A stretch of DNA of 64,000 bases from Phyto melanocephala (Eukaryota > Arthropoda > Insecta > Diptera > Rhinophoridae): positions 134,508,533 to 134,572,532 of the forward strand of contig OW799233.1 in NCBI GenBank assembly GCA_941918925.1, given 5' to 3'. Below the pieces are notes generated by a model. That model had not been told where the DNA came from. It made no database searches and worked only from the letters and a program-made list of their open reading frames with translations. Numbering within the stretch: the first letter of the stretch is position 1; each line of letters begins with the position of its first letter. The position numbers were made by a program, and so were the translations under genes. Shown here piece by piece: positions 35,251 to 47,318 of this stretch.

Positions 35251-36402
35251 GGATGTCCTAGAGACAGATCTTGCAATATTAATTTTATAACCACAAGAGA
35301 AAGGTTCGATGAAAGGAAGTTAATCATTCAATTGGTAAATAATTTAACTGTATGTTTTATATGTGTAGCCAAAGTTGCTGCTATGGAGAAGTTATTGTTT
35401 ACCAACATTATTTTATGTCAAGACATAAATTTCAGTTACTCCGTATAACATAATGCAAATTTAAAAATTCATCGACCATACCTGTCTTGATATAATACTT
35501 CTTTTAATTATAAAGCAGAACTCCGACTCAGTTTGATTTTTAATAAAGCTTTAAATCTATAGTATGCAAAAGGAAGCTGCTTTAAAATGGATTTCTTTCA
35601 ACTCTTATTTTCTCAATATGTTTAGAAAATCAAAGCAGATTTGCGTTTAGGTTAATGTGTTGACAAGTTTGCTAATTTTTGTTAACAATTTTTACAAAGA
35701 AATTAGTTTATTTTGTATGTATCTAGCCAATAAGAATGATATAAATAGATACTTGTGTTTGGTGATTGGGGGACAATTTACGTCACCAGAAGAAAAATCA
35801 TAAAAGCAGTCGCATTCTATTTTATCATTATGAGCTCGTTTTACTTCCACTTCTTTACAAAAGTTTTATGATCGGCGGCGCATAACTGAGAAGAATATTG
35901 AATATCACCCAACGCGACGAATTCGTCTGTAAAAATTCCCTGTTTAAATTCGTCGTATGAAGCGCAATAACGATGCAAAAGTAACATCTTTTATAGTTGA
36001 TAAAAATGTTTACTGTGCAAAGAAAGGACAAAAATAATCAAAGCATTTAAATTTTTGTGAAACTCAGCAAAAAAAAGTAATAACTAAAATTTCTGTCATA
36101 GTAAAAACTTTTTTTCGTATGAGTATACGTTTACAAAGAATGTGCTGGGTACGTGCAGTACACAATTATAACAATTTTGTTTTTGTATAATAGCTAATGC
36201 TGTGACTGTGAAGGTAATTTAAAAAGCTTAAACATTTTCGAAAACACAAATAAAAACTAATTTTTGTAGTGAACTATTTTGTATTTACTTTATATATATA
36301 TTTATCCTTTAATTCCCAGTGGAACATAGGGCCGCGTATTTACTTTAAATGTTCAAAAATAAAAAAATAAAACAATTATTAAAGTAAAAAACAAACTTGA
36401 TT
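35251..36402. other. Unassigned DNA with TTCGTCG motifs near 35.9 kb
   Basis: Mostly AT-rich. At 35915-35960 GACGAATTCGTCTG and AATTCGTCGTATG occur, echoed beyond the SINE at 36660-36835. This may be the left edge of an unrecognised element. Confidence 0.35.
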
Positions 36403-36414
36403 TACCTTAAAAGT

Positions 36415-36611
36415 GCCCCGGTGGACTAGTGAGTAGTGTGCTGGTGTGCTAGCTTGGGGGTTGCGGGTTCGATTCCCACCAAAGACTCTGGTGTTGTCTG
36501 CTTCTCTTCTCTCTTTTCTATTCTATTCTTACTTTTCTGTTCAGGTATCACAATGGGATCAATAAAATGGACCCAAGTGAGCTGCACAGCAGCTGCCTGT
36601 TCTACCTAACC
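36415..36611 (+). mobile_element. tRNA-derived SINE with 12-bp target duplication
   Basis: A 197-bp body is flanked by perfect TACCTTAAAAGT repeats at 36403-36414 and 36612-36623. The head has RNA polymerase III promoter boxes: an A-box-like TGGACTAGTGAG at 36422 and a perfect B box GGTTCGATTCC at 36466-36476, 44 bp apart. A pyrimidine-rich middle and a tail with CTACCTAACC units follow. The tRNA cloverleaf is degenerate, so it is not a tRNA gene. No other copy is visible in this window. Confidence 0.85.
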
Positions 36612-36623
36612 TACCTTAAAAGT

Positions 36624-37242
36624 TGAAAGATAAAAGCAAATATAATACAAAATGGCCACCATGTACTATATTCTTCGTCGTTCGCCGGCGTAAGAAATAT
36701 AAATAAATCTATTGCAGGGTTCGCCGCATATGGCGAGTTTCGACCGACGCCATAATTGTATGCATTCTCATATACACAAAGATGTTTTATTTTTGATGAC
36801 GAATATTCGCGGCAAAAAATTCGTCGTTCGTCCCAATTGTGTGGCTATCATTATTCTCTAAAAGCTTTGTTACGCCCATGGACTAAACTGACAAATTTCA
36901 ATAATAACAAAATTTTCACAAGACATTGCTAAAAAAAAAAAAAAATAAATAAAGAGCCCCTCTAACAGAAGCAATTTAAATAATGTAGTTGTTGTTATTT
37001 ATGGTCGATCGTAATATATTTTGAGTACAGCTGCTACCGTATGCTGGTCGTTTCAATAGCTGTTGACTGATTATGTATTTACATTGTACTGATGGTTTAA
37101 TTATAAATGACTATTAATGCGAGGCAAGATTTATAATTAACTACTTTTAAAGTTACTACTGACTTCTTTCTATATTAAGGAGATTGTCATAATATACCAA
37201 CGATAATTTTTTAATATTATTAGTAAAGTTTTTCATTTTAAA
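36624..37242. other. Unassigned DNA with TTCGTCG and CGCCG-rich motifs
   Basis: CTTCGTCGTTCGCCGGCG at 36671, CAGGGTTCGCCGCATATGGC at 36716 and AATTCGTCGTTCGTCCC at 36820 lie in otherwise AT-rich DNA. They may form the right side of an element that began near 35.9 kb. No gene. Confidence 0.35.
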
Positions 37243-37640
37243 CTAGCCAAGCCCGTCGCGCATTGCTACGCCTCTTAATAAATAAAAATGCATTCTGAAT
37301 GTTATTTTAATATCAAGTGCAAGAAGCTAAAAATTATAACTATATTTATGGCTGTGGCACTGCCCACTTTTCTAATCACGACACTGTATAGTCATGACAG
37401 ATCAATATGTGTGCAAAGTTTCAGAAAAATCGGTCAAGTGCAAGTAGCTAAAAATGATAACTAATTTTTTATGGGCGTGGCCCCGCCCACTTTTTACCAC
37501 TCATAAACACTCCCTGGAATGTATGCAACAAATTGGCAAAGTTTGCGTCCTATCGGTTTTACAGTTTCGGAGTCTATAGCTAACTACACACACACACACA
37601 CACACACAGACAGACAGAGTTTCACTTTTATATATATAGC
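37243..37640 (+). mobile_element. Family C element, short copy with two repeat units
   Basis: Starts CTAGCCAAGCCCGTCGCGC and keeps two GGCGTGG...GCCCACTTTT units (about 37350 and 37470), then CACTCCCTGGAATG, ACAGTTTCGGAGTCTATAGC, an (AC)n tract, CAGACAGAGTTTCA and a TATATATATAGC end. It shows the full tail that the 25-kb copy lost. Non-coding. Confidence 0.8.
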
Positions 37641-38227
37641 ATTCCGTTTTATTTCTTGTGTTCAGTTTATTTATTTATTCTATGTAATTTTGAATCTTCC
37701 TACGAAGTGCGCTTTTCTTTTGCAAATTTATATATATTTATTGTTCTACTCTTTGAATATTATTTGTTGGAAGAAAGCAAAAAGTCAATGTTTTTTTTAT
37801 TTTTAAAATTTTTTTTTTGATGGCGACAATAATTATGACAATTATTGCAACAATGTAGTTTTAAGTGATTGTTGTACACCTTACAAGAATAACAACAGCT
37901 TTTACTGCAGCAACAATGGTAATAAACAAGAGTATAACAGGAGAAATAGTGGTAAGACAAGTGTGACGATCATGCAGCAAAAGAAAAAAATTAAGAAAAA
38001 CGGAATAACTACGGCCTAAACAAATGTGTTATTTTTTCACTATGGGTAAACATAAATATTGTTGTTTACATTTTTTAATATACAAATAAAGTAATTTTAG
38101 CTTTTATTTTAATTCTCGAAGTTTTAAACTAATATTTAAATTTTAAATACAGGCTTGAGTTAATTTTTTTTAAACTTTCTTATTACACAAAGATTTTTTT
38201 AATATTATTTGTGGTAATGAAGGAATA
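37641..38227. other. AT-rich spacer
   Basis: T-rich, with a short GTTGTT/AACAACAG stretch near 37890. No gene is supported. Confidence 0.4.
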
Positions 38228-38385
38228 ATCTGGGAAAATATGTTTTACCGACACTAGCCGAGTAAAATGCATTTTCGAAACCAGCTAAATCAGCATTCTC
38301 TGATCGATGATTACGTGCTGGATGTAAATATCATCTACTTAACTCGCAGGTTTTAAGCTAAATGAATTTGGTAACTAATTTGTTT
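38228..38385 (+). repeat. Dispersed repeat E, copy 1
   Basis: Shares with 45970-46128, in order: TTACCGACA, AAATGCATTTTCGAAACCA, ATCAGCA, GATCGATGATTA, a GGATGTAAATATCATCTA stretch and a final AAATGAATTTGGTAA. About 160 bp; type unknown. Confidence 0.6.
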
Positions 38386-39319
38386 ACTTTTTTTTAAATA
38401 ATCTTACCACAATGAGTTAGATCGATATTTCACCAAAAGCAAATATAGTTTTAAGGAAATTTTTAGTAAAAAAAAGAAAAGTAAGGTGTAAGGTTTGCAA
38501 TTTCTTTGTTTTAAAGCTGAGTATTTTTTTTATATTTTTATGATAATTAATTTAAATTAGTTAATTAAAATGATATGATATATATTAAAAAATGATAATT
38601 AATAATATCGTGTTAGTGGTGTCTATTCTTAACTCGAATAGAAGAAGCGCTATTTGTATTTTGTCTTATACACAAAAAAAAGAAAAAAAAAAAAAAAAGA
38701 AATGATTGAGGTGATCACGATATATTGTAAAATATTAGTATAAATTATTTATAGTTTTCAAAACCATATTAATGTTTTTTGCTATTTGTTGCATTGATAT
38801 TTAGTATTTTATTCATTTTATATGTTTAGAAAATTTTTATATATGTATAAAAAATATGTAACTTGTTATAGTAACATCTTTTTAACACTTAAGTATTAAT
38901 TTCTTTTGATTCGATATTGTTATAGAATTAGTGTTATTAGATTTTAGTTTCTTTAGTTTAGTTTAGATTAATTTAATTCCTTTTCATATTAATGTCACTT
39001 ACTCGAGTCTTTGAGTTTTGTTTAAAAATTTTGTCAACATTGAAATTATGGACAATTCACACTCTGTTGCATACCTTCAGAAAGTAGTTTTTTTTAATAA
39101 TAACTTCTACAATCTACATTGTTTTGGAAATTCCCAATCCGGTTTTACAGAAGGAAATTGCAGCAAGTAGTAGTAGTTGTACCCAAGACATACGTAAGTG
39201 GTTATAAGATTAAATTAAATAAAGCGTTTTTTATATGGAGGTATGGAAATATAAAATGGAATTAAGCAAAGAAATATTTTTTAAAATCGCACGAAATTTA
39301 CTTTGTCCGAAAGATAATA
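38386..39319. other. AT-rich DNA without recognised feature
   Basis: Includes a long A tract near 38680-38700. No gene or termini seen. Confidence 0.45.
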
Positions 39320-40110
39320 TTTTGGCATTATAACTTAAATACGACTTTTGAATATGACCGCCACGACTGGAGTTCAAAATATTCGATGACTTTTTCCTAC
39401 ATTTGTGACTGTATATCGGCTATAACGCGGCGAATATTGTCCTCCACTAGCTCAATCGTTTTCTGCTTATCGGCGTAGACTAACAGCTTCACATATCTTC
39501 ACAGAAAAAAAAATCTTCAAGACTAATTTATGGACCTGAAATGGTAAACTATGCGGTTAACAAATGCTTTTGTTGAAACCACAGCACCTGTTCATAATGA
39601 TTGTTCCATTTATGAACGAAAAAGTCAGTAATCATAGCTCTATAGTGGTCCCCATTGACTGTAACGTTCTGGCCAGCAACGTTTTTATAGAATTACGGAC
39701 CAATAATGCCATCAACCCAAAAAGTGACCAAAGATTAAGTTTTTCTGGATGTAACGGTGTCTCAACATACATTTGAGGTATATAATCACTACAAATACGG
39801 TAGTTGATTGATTGATTGATCCATTCAAACAAAAGTGAGCTTTATCGCTGAAGAGATTTTGTTTATAAAAACCAAAAATTGATTGTGTGTCATCAATTAT
39901 ATTATAAGTTTATAAACACACAAGCCAAGATCTTTTCGCATAATCTTGTATAAAGTCGATAGAAGCTTATCTAATGCCAGTGCACGATGCTCTTTAGCAG
40001 TAATAACTTCTTCTGTACGCACTGTACGATGTCTCTGTGGATGCGTATTATCATTTAGAGTAAATATGGTGTAAAAGTGTTGCCAACCTTAATTTCGGCC
40101 CTCTATAAAA
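39320..40110 (-). pseudogene. Mariner-like transposase relic
   Basis: Minus strand from high coordinates: HRTVRTEEVITA (about 40030), a gap in homology, then FSDKAHFCLNG (first catalytic aspartate region, about 39845). Next come ETPLHPEKLNLWSLF (about 39750), GQNVTVNGDHYRAMITDF (about 39660, other frame) and VLWFQQKH (about 39580). After a deletion come KLLVYADKQKTIELVEDNI and RRVIADIQSQM (about 39480-39410). The aspartate of WFQQD is lost and frames shift at least three times, so it is inactive. Confidence 0.75.
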
Positions 40111-40324
40111 ACCATACGGTAAAAGTAAATCTTAAATAAAATTAGGTATTATTTAAATGTGTTTGAACAGACTTTTATGACGTAAATTTCCAGAGTGCTT
40201 ATCACCATTTGCGATTAAAATCACCCTGTTTTATTTATATCGAAATAAACCAACGGTTATATAAGGTATAAACGTAACAGTATTTATAAAACCGGAATAT
40301 ACTTTGTACATAAGTATCACATGC

Positions 40325-40560
40325 TACAGAAAAAAATTTGCAACAAGAACTTGATTAATTCAATTGCACACTGTTTTTGCACCAAATAATGTTTTTTAAA
40401 TCTGTTATTTTTGCAAAGGCATCTTAGTTTTAAAATGTTCATAGAAAGTAAATATTAAATGTAACAGTTTTAGTGACTTGTTGTAGAAAATATAATATAG
40501 TATGACTGCTGTGATCATATCGTAGCCATAGTTTTTCCTGCGTGTATGTTCTTTTAAATA
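40325..40560 (+). repeat. Dispersed repeat D, copy 2
   Basis: Matches 29925-30265 in TTATTTTTGCAAAGGCAT, AGTAAATATTAAATG and CTGTGATCATATCGTAGCCA plus the T-rich, GTGTATG end. It lies just beyond the 39-40 kb mariner relic. Confidence 0.5.
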
Positions 40561-43099
40561 CTTTCAATGCCAATTGGCCTAAGGACCAATTCAAATCTTT
40601 TACAATAATAAATTGACCAAAAGTTTACCATAAAAAGGACAAAAAATAAAAGAATACTCACTGTGACTACATGTTGGCCTTTGCAATTTTCCAATTCTTT
40701 TTTGTAGTAATCTGAAAAAAAAAACAAACAAAAAATATGTTAATATACGTGAAGTGAAGTTAAAGACGATTTAAGCCCTTTCGTTTGAATTTCGCCCTGT
40801 AGTACCAACATAGAAAATTTTTTGAAAAAGTTTAGCTGACAGGGGCATTTTTAAAGAATATCTATAAAAAAATCGTTACTTAGATATGTTACCATTAGAC
40901 TAAAATCACAAAATGTCTCCTTGCATTAAAATCTTTTACTGAAAATAGTAGTTACGCCTAATATGGCATGTATTTACTAAATAGGATCGTAGTTTAACTT
41001 TTTTTCTAAATAATAAATAAAAATAAATTTGTATAAAGTAATTTATGGTTTGTTTTTCGTATTTGTATGTAAAAATTTAAAAAAACTCAAATTTATTAAC
41101 TGGATTTCATCCAACCTAACGCAAATGTAATAGAAATAATCAAAGTTGTATTCTTATATCTTTAATGAATTATGATAAAATTTTCTCTGTATTTATTTAA
41201 AAATATTGATATTTTTACTTCGAATGAATGTCGCTGTCTTCGATGACATCAGGTGTTTGTGAATAAAAACAAAAGACTTAAGACGCATACTCCTAGTAAT
41301 TTTGTTCGGGTGTATATAAATTCTCCTGGTGATATTAATTGTAATAAAAAAAAATTTTTTTTTATTATTTTTTAGCCTTGGAAAATTTTATTTAATTTAA
41401 TTGTCAGGGAAAACTTGTAAATCAATAATTTTTTTCAATATTAATTAAAGGAAATCAAGTTGAGTTGGTCATAAGGAAAGTTTTGTTTTGAATTGTGAAA
41501 CATTTGCTGATATGTTTAGTGTGATGATAAAACCAACGGAGGAAATAGTAAATAGAAGGAATTTTTATCTAAAGAAATATATTGCTAAATTTAGGTAGGT
41601 ATTTCAAAGTTTTTTGTTGAAAGTGTTTTTATTGTGGCTAATTAATGTGTTATGTGTATTCAGTGGCTTCGTTATAAATTAATATTCATGTTCAATTGGT
41701 ACAACCACCATCTTATTGAAAAAAAAAACAAATCCTTTTTGCCTGAAGTGTTATTCGTCATAAATACAAAATTTTCCTTTAAGCACAAAGATATTATATT
41801 AATTGGTCAATTTTATCGGATCGTGACTTCCTGAATATAATTTTATAATACTAAGGTGGCCATAAGATCAAAATTTAGTCAAGATTAAAATTTTAAATTC
41901 AATATTGTTTTGTTATCCCGTTTCAATTAACTAGAGATTATTATTCAATTTTTTTTTGTTATTTAAATTGTAAAGTCTTACACATATGTTCATACTTACA
42001 TTCTAAATTTAAAATTTTGTTTAAGACCTTTTTTTCGATTCAATTATTTATTTATTTATTGTATTTATTTTTCTTTTAAATTCATAATTTGTTTTTGGGG
42101 TAATTTTAATTTAGTCACCTTAATGAGTATTTATTAAAATTGCTATTTAAATTAAACACCCTACACATATATAGTATACAAGACCATAATTACACCAGAA
42201 AAAACTTTTATACTATTAAACCTCGGTCATATACTTATATTTACACATACCATTCATTTCTTAAAATTCAGATTTAAAAATAATTTGATTTTTGAGCAAA
42301 TTTCTCTCAACTGTCATCCGGCGCCTGTTGACATTGTGGGAAAAACTTTAAACTAAAAGTAAGTTGCATCGCTATATTTATTTACTAAATTTGTCACATT
42401 TTTGTTTTTATTACCCATAAATTAAATTTTAATTTAATGCAATAGGAATTTTTTTTTTTTGTTTGTTTGTTATTTGGTTAAAACATATTTTATTTGTATG
42501 GATTTTAATTAGAGTAACCTTGTTCAGATTGCTGTTTGAAACATTCTTATTGCATTACTAAACTTACACACTATTAATTTCAATATACTTCAGTAAATTG
42601 CAAAAATATCACCAATTTGATTATAATATAAATATATATAAATCCTTTAATAGTTTAATCTTAAGGTGACTAAGATTTATTAATCTAGAAGAAAATAATT
42701 GTTGTATAAACGTAATACAAAATATTAATATAGAAATGTAATTATATTTAACTTGTGAATTAAATTAATCCTTTAATATGGAATTTTGAATTGTTAATTT
42801 TCACTATTACGAAAGATGAAGTCAGAAGTATGGGGGCAGTTAATGTTTAAATAGTAATTTTTTTTTTGTATAGGTAATTATCGGGCTGAAAAATAGCAAT
42901 AATTTCTGTCAGCATGGAGGGTGGGTTCAGAACAGTGTAGCAAATTACAACTACCGCTACACTTTCATTAACAACCATTTTCTTCTTCAGTATTCATTTT
43001 TTTTGTGTTTGGTGTAGGTCATCATTTTGTTTAGTTTAATAGCTACCTAAAGTTTTTATTCTTTGTAATGTGTACAGATCATAATAAGGTTTTAATTAA
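40561..43099. other. AT-rich DNA without recognised feature
   Basis: Low-complexity AT-rich sequence, with poly-A/T tracts at 41345, 41720 and 42450. A short GC-richer stretch at 42300-42340 shows no coding pattern. No gene is supported. Confidence 0.45.
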
Positions 43100-45870
43100 T
43101 TGAAATATGGGAACCGAGTAAATACTCCCCCAACGACGAGCACAGCCGGAATACTAGGTAGCCTAGTGCCCAAAATAACAACTCTTTGCTATATGTTCGT
43201 TACAAGGTTTCATTGGAATACGAATATACATTTATTACCAGTACATTACTAAGTTTTACATTAAGTATAAATAGTGTCCAAATTGCAAGATCAAATAAGG
43301 GTTTCAATCTTATTTGTTACACAGATAATGTTGCGATTACTGATCGGGGGAAAGAATTGCAGGAAAGTAAAGGAAGCAGGAACTAGGTAATGACTTGCTC
43401 TTACTAAACAATATACTTTTTAATGACTAAATATCACATATCGTCTGTCTTACTTAGAAGTATTTTAGTAATGACTTGATTTAAGTATAATGTGATGCAT
43501 AACTACTTATTTTCAAGAAAGTTGCTTAGATACAACGCAATACAAAATTTTATTGCGAAATTTATTAGAAGCTATCCAAATATATAACATTTTATAATTC
43601 TCATATAGTTTACCATAGTTTAGCATAGGGTATAAGTAATAATTATTTTGCCAACAGCGGCAAACCATTTAATTAAAAAAGTAGCACCGAATAATCTAAC
43701 TGTAAGTAAATAAGTAAGTAATCTTCTGTAAGTAAGATTATTCGACTTTTTTAAGAAACCGGTTTTAAATAGTTTGAAATTTAGAATTTAAAAAAAACCG
43801 GTTGCTATTTTGATAATTGAGAAAAAACCAGTTAACCGGTTCGAAAATATAATATATAATATTTAGAGAAAAAATAAAAAAATATTGCAAAAAAAGATTA
43901 TAATTAAATTTATATCTAAATATGAATTTTTTACAGTTTACATACGTTTGGATGCAAAATTACGCAATAACTGACATGAATGCTGTTGACTATTTTGATT
44001 TTAATTAGTTAGATTTAAGAACAAAAGGTACTCTTTACAATTAAAATAAATAAATACATAAATAAATAAGACTTTTTATAAGGCTGTTATAAATTTTTGT
44101 ATCTCCCTCTCTACATTTTTTAAATGATAAATGGATCTTTTAAACTAATATGCACTAACGTATTATGTTTGAAATGATTTCTGTAATTTGAAATATATTT
44201 GAAAGGCTAGAGAGGAAATCTTTAAAATTTCATTTTAAAAATTCTTTCTTATACCCCTGACAGACATACAAATATAGGCCTAAACTAGTTTGTTCGATTG
44301 TTTAATTGAAATTTAAGTTGAAAGACACTCAATGCCATTAATTGAAATAAGGATCTGGAAGGAGAGATTATTGGTTTTTCTTTAGTGTATCTACACTTTT
44401 TACCTAAAAGTGATCGATCAGCTAAGTTTATGCTTCAATTACCTAAATACAACTTTAAACGTTAATATGCTATTAAAAAAATAATGTTTAAGCTCAATTA
44501 TTTTTCTTATTTGTCATTTGTTTTTTAAACAACAAATAAATTTTTTACAACATTATGGAAGAATATTTAATAGTTTTTATTTTCTGATTTTTGGAAACTT
44601 TTCGCGTACTAAATATACTAATGGTACGATTGGTTACAAAGATATATGAAAATAAACTGAAGAAAATAAAAAACCGGCTTTTTCGGATAAAAAACCAGTG
44701 TATTTGATATTCGAAAAATCAACATTTAGAAAAAAACGCCAGCTGAAACAGCTGAAAACCGAGTCGATCACCCTATTGTTTAGGTTATTAAAATCAAGTA
44801 CTTATATATTGCTATAAAAATAAGTGACCGTAATAGATAATTATACGAGTCCCTATTTGTAAGAGAGCGTGGTAAGTACTGGCCTCCAATGACATTGCCA
44901 TATTAAGATAATGGGCTTAAATGCCAAATAATAAGTAGTGAATAATTTGTTTCTAGTACTTTCAACTCATTATTTTGCTGGGTATTTCTTACAACTGAGC
45001 AAAAGACTAAGGCCTTAATGTTAACCCGGACAAGACAGAAATTGCTTGCGAAAATGAGGAAAATGCTAGTGCATAGCTGTCCCATCTTTCGAGGTAAGAC
45101 AATTCAGATTAATATAAAATTTAAAGTAGTATTTGGTTGGAGGCTATTCACATTGAGAATAGAGTAGAGAAAGCACAAAAAATGTATCCCTTTTGAAGAA
45201 GTTTGATAGGCTCAAAATAGAGCACAGAACCAAAGATTACATACTGGTTATACATATATCAGCATATTACGACTGATCCTAACGTAAGCCTCGACAGTGT
45301 CGTGGAGATCCTTAGGAATGAAGGTTAATGTAAAACCTTTTCAGAAGACTCAAATACAGTGCTTAGATAGTGCTATGAGAACCTGAAAATCACATCAATA
45401 ACGTCTATTTAGAATATACTACAAATTAGCCGTTTTTTAGATTTAGGTGAAATATAAAGCAGCCTTGGCCGCTACTAGATTATTTGCAATGGGGTAATGT
45501 GGACTATAGAGACCATAAAACCAAATACCAAAGAAAAACCTATGGATCACAGAGGTAATATTTGACAATATGCCCATGCGAATATTAACTGCATCATCAT
45601 AAAAGCTAAATAATGAAAATGAAATGAAGGATTTAGGATAAGAAATATCCAAGGCATCGATTTTAACACGGACGGCTCAACAATTGGTGACCGAACTGAA
45701 ATTAGTTTGTATAACATAAGCCGAAATAGAGGTAAGTGCTTTCGTCTATCAACTTACAATACGGGTTTTCAGGCTAATGGAAGCCATTAAATGTATAATC
45801 TTAATCTTCGGCTAGCCAGTGCTAGACAATGGCTTACTTTATGCGATATTAACTCAGAATCCTCCAGCTT
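43100..45870 (+). pseudogene. Non-LTR retrotransposon relic split by an insertion
   Basis: Plus strand. CYTDNVAITDRGKELQE (43315-43365) is a mutated form of the RT catalytic YADD box region (expected AYADDVAI...GK). After 1.6 kb of unrelated DNA, GLNVNPDKTEIACENEENA (about 45005-45060) resumes RT, a segment that normally lies some 40 residues after YADD. RVEKAQKMYPF (about 45165) follows. A decayed RNase H has NTDGSTIGDRTEISLY (about 45665) and VFRLMEAIK in a shifted frame. Stops and frameshifts abound. The intervening block is the CCCAGC-end element at 43372-44982. Confidence 0.7.
43372..44982. mobile_element. CCCAGCAAAA-end element inserted in an RT domain
   Basis: The left end, AGCAGGAACTAGGTAATGAC, matches the inner side of the 8.87-kb terminus (AGCAAAAACTAAGTAATGAC). 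The right end, AACTCATTATTTTGCTGGG, matches the 8.29-kb terminus. The element interrupts the RT reading between the YADD-like box and NPDKTE, which fixes the ends independently. At 1.6 kb it is far longer than the 590-bp relative at 8286-8871. It has no recognisable open frame and no clear target duplication. Confidence 0.65.
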
Positions 45871-45969
45871 TATTCCAAAAAAAAATCATCATCCTCGATT
45901 TGCATTTTGTTTGTTTAGGCTTGACTTCATATTTCTAAATGTTCTTTTTTATTAAGAAATTTAATTTAA

Positions 45970-46128
45970 TCTGAAAAGTATATTTTTGCCGACATGATCG
46001 AAGTGAAATGCATTTTCAAAACCATCTACGGTTTCATAATCAGCACCCTTTAATCGGTGATTTTATGTTGGATATTAATATCATCTATAAATTTCCCATG
46101 TTTTTAGATAATTGAATTCGGTAAGTAT
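45970..46128 (+). repeat. Dispersed repeat E, copy 2
   Basis: Related to 38228-38385 (shared GAAATGCATTTTCAAAACCA and GGATATTAATATCATCTA). It directly follows the retrotransposon relic, so it might be that element's 3' untranslated region, but the same link is not seen at 38 kb. Confidence 0.55.
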
Positions 46129-47318
46129 TGCATCGTCTTTTATATATATTTTTTTATTTGCTACAATTTTATTGCTTAACTGATACAGGGTAGGTCTTTA
46201 ATTGTGCTGTTAAAACATTCAAATAAATTTTTTTAATCAATTTTTAAATTTATTTTTACTGTATAAAAAAATTTAATTTCATTTTATATAATTAATTGCT
46301 TTTAGAGAATATATACTGTATAGACGCATACACGATACCTGGGGGCTAATTCTCGCATTCGTGATCGAAATACAACTCGTATCGAAATTAATTTCGATAG
46401 CGTACATTTTTCTAATGATGTTACTCGATACGAAACGAATCGAGTTTTTAGTTCAATGTTGTAAAGAACTTATTTTTTTCCATATTTTTTTAAACTAAAA
46501 AAATTAAAGCCTATAAAAGTTTTATGTACATAGGAATTTATAGCTATTTTTATTGCATTTCGATACCCAAAATAAGTGTTTCTAACTCCTTTCTTCGTAT
46601 TTACAACTCTATTTCTTTTATTTGTTTGTCTAAGTATTGCTCCTCATCCTTAATTTGTAGGCTTTTCTTTTTCATTTCAATAAACTGAATATTCACTTCG
46701 ACATTTTTATACCCGCCACCAAAAAAATGGTGGGGGTATATTCATTTTGCCATTCCGTTTGTAACACATCGAAATATCCATTTTAGACCCTATAAAGTAT
46801 ATATATTCTGAATCAGGGTTTGATTTGATGACGATCTAGCTATGTCCGTCCGTCTGTCCGTCTGTTGAAAGCACGATAGAGGTCGCACCGAAAAAGCTAG
46901 GGGGCTCAAATTTTGCCAAAATCTTTCTTATAGACAAGGTTTGTTTGGTATTGAAAATGGGCTAAATCGGAATATTAGGAAGAGAGTTGTAGCTCGAAAA
47001 GCAAGAGTAGGTCGAAAAAACCGTGTCCTTCGAACATCGAATAAAATGGAATTGTGTCCAAACGTATAAACGTAGACTAATGAAACTTCGAATATATATT
47101 TTTGAGTAAAAACAATATTTCTCCCCGAAAATTATCTAAATCTATGCATTAGGAGAGGAGTTATCGATCAAAATGTACGAAAATTTATACCGCACAGTGT
47201 ATTTTTCGGTATATTTAAAAACAAAAACGTCATAAAAGCAACAAAATTGGATATACGACTCTGAAATTTTGCACACTTTGCTTTTTGGTAAGATGCTTTT
47301 TTGTAACGGAAAATCAAT

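Noticed and set aside
41235..41262. Inverted repeat TGTCTTCGATGACA with an adjacent CAGG as another hammerhead-like motif
   Set aside because: The minus strand reads CTGATGTC and lacks the CTGANGA core and GAAA, so only a short palindrome remains.
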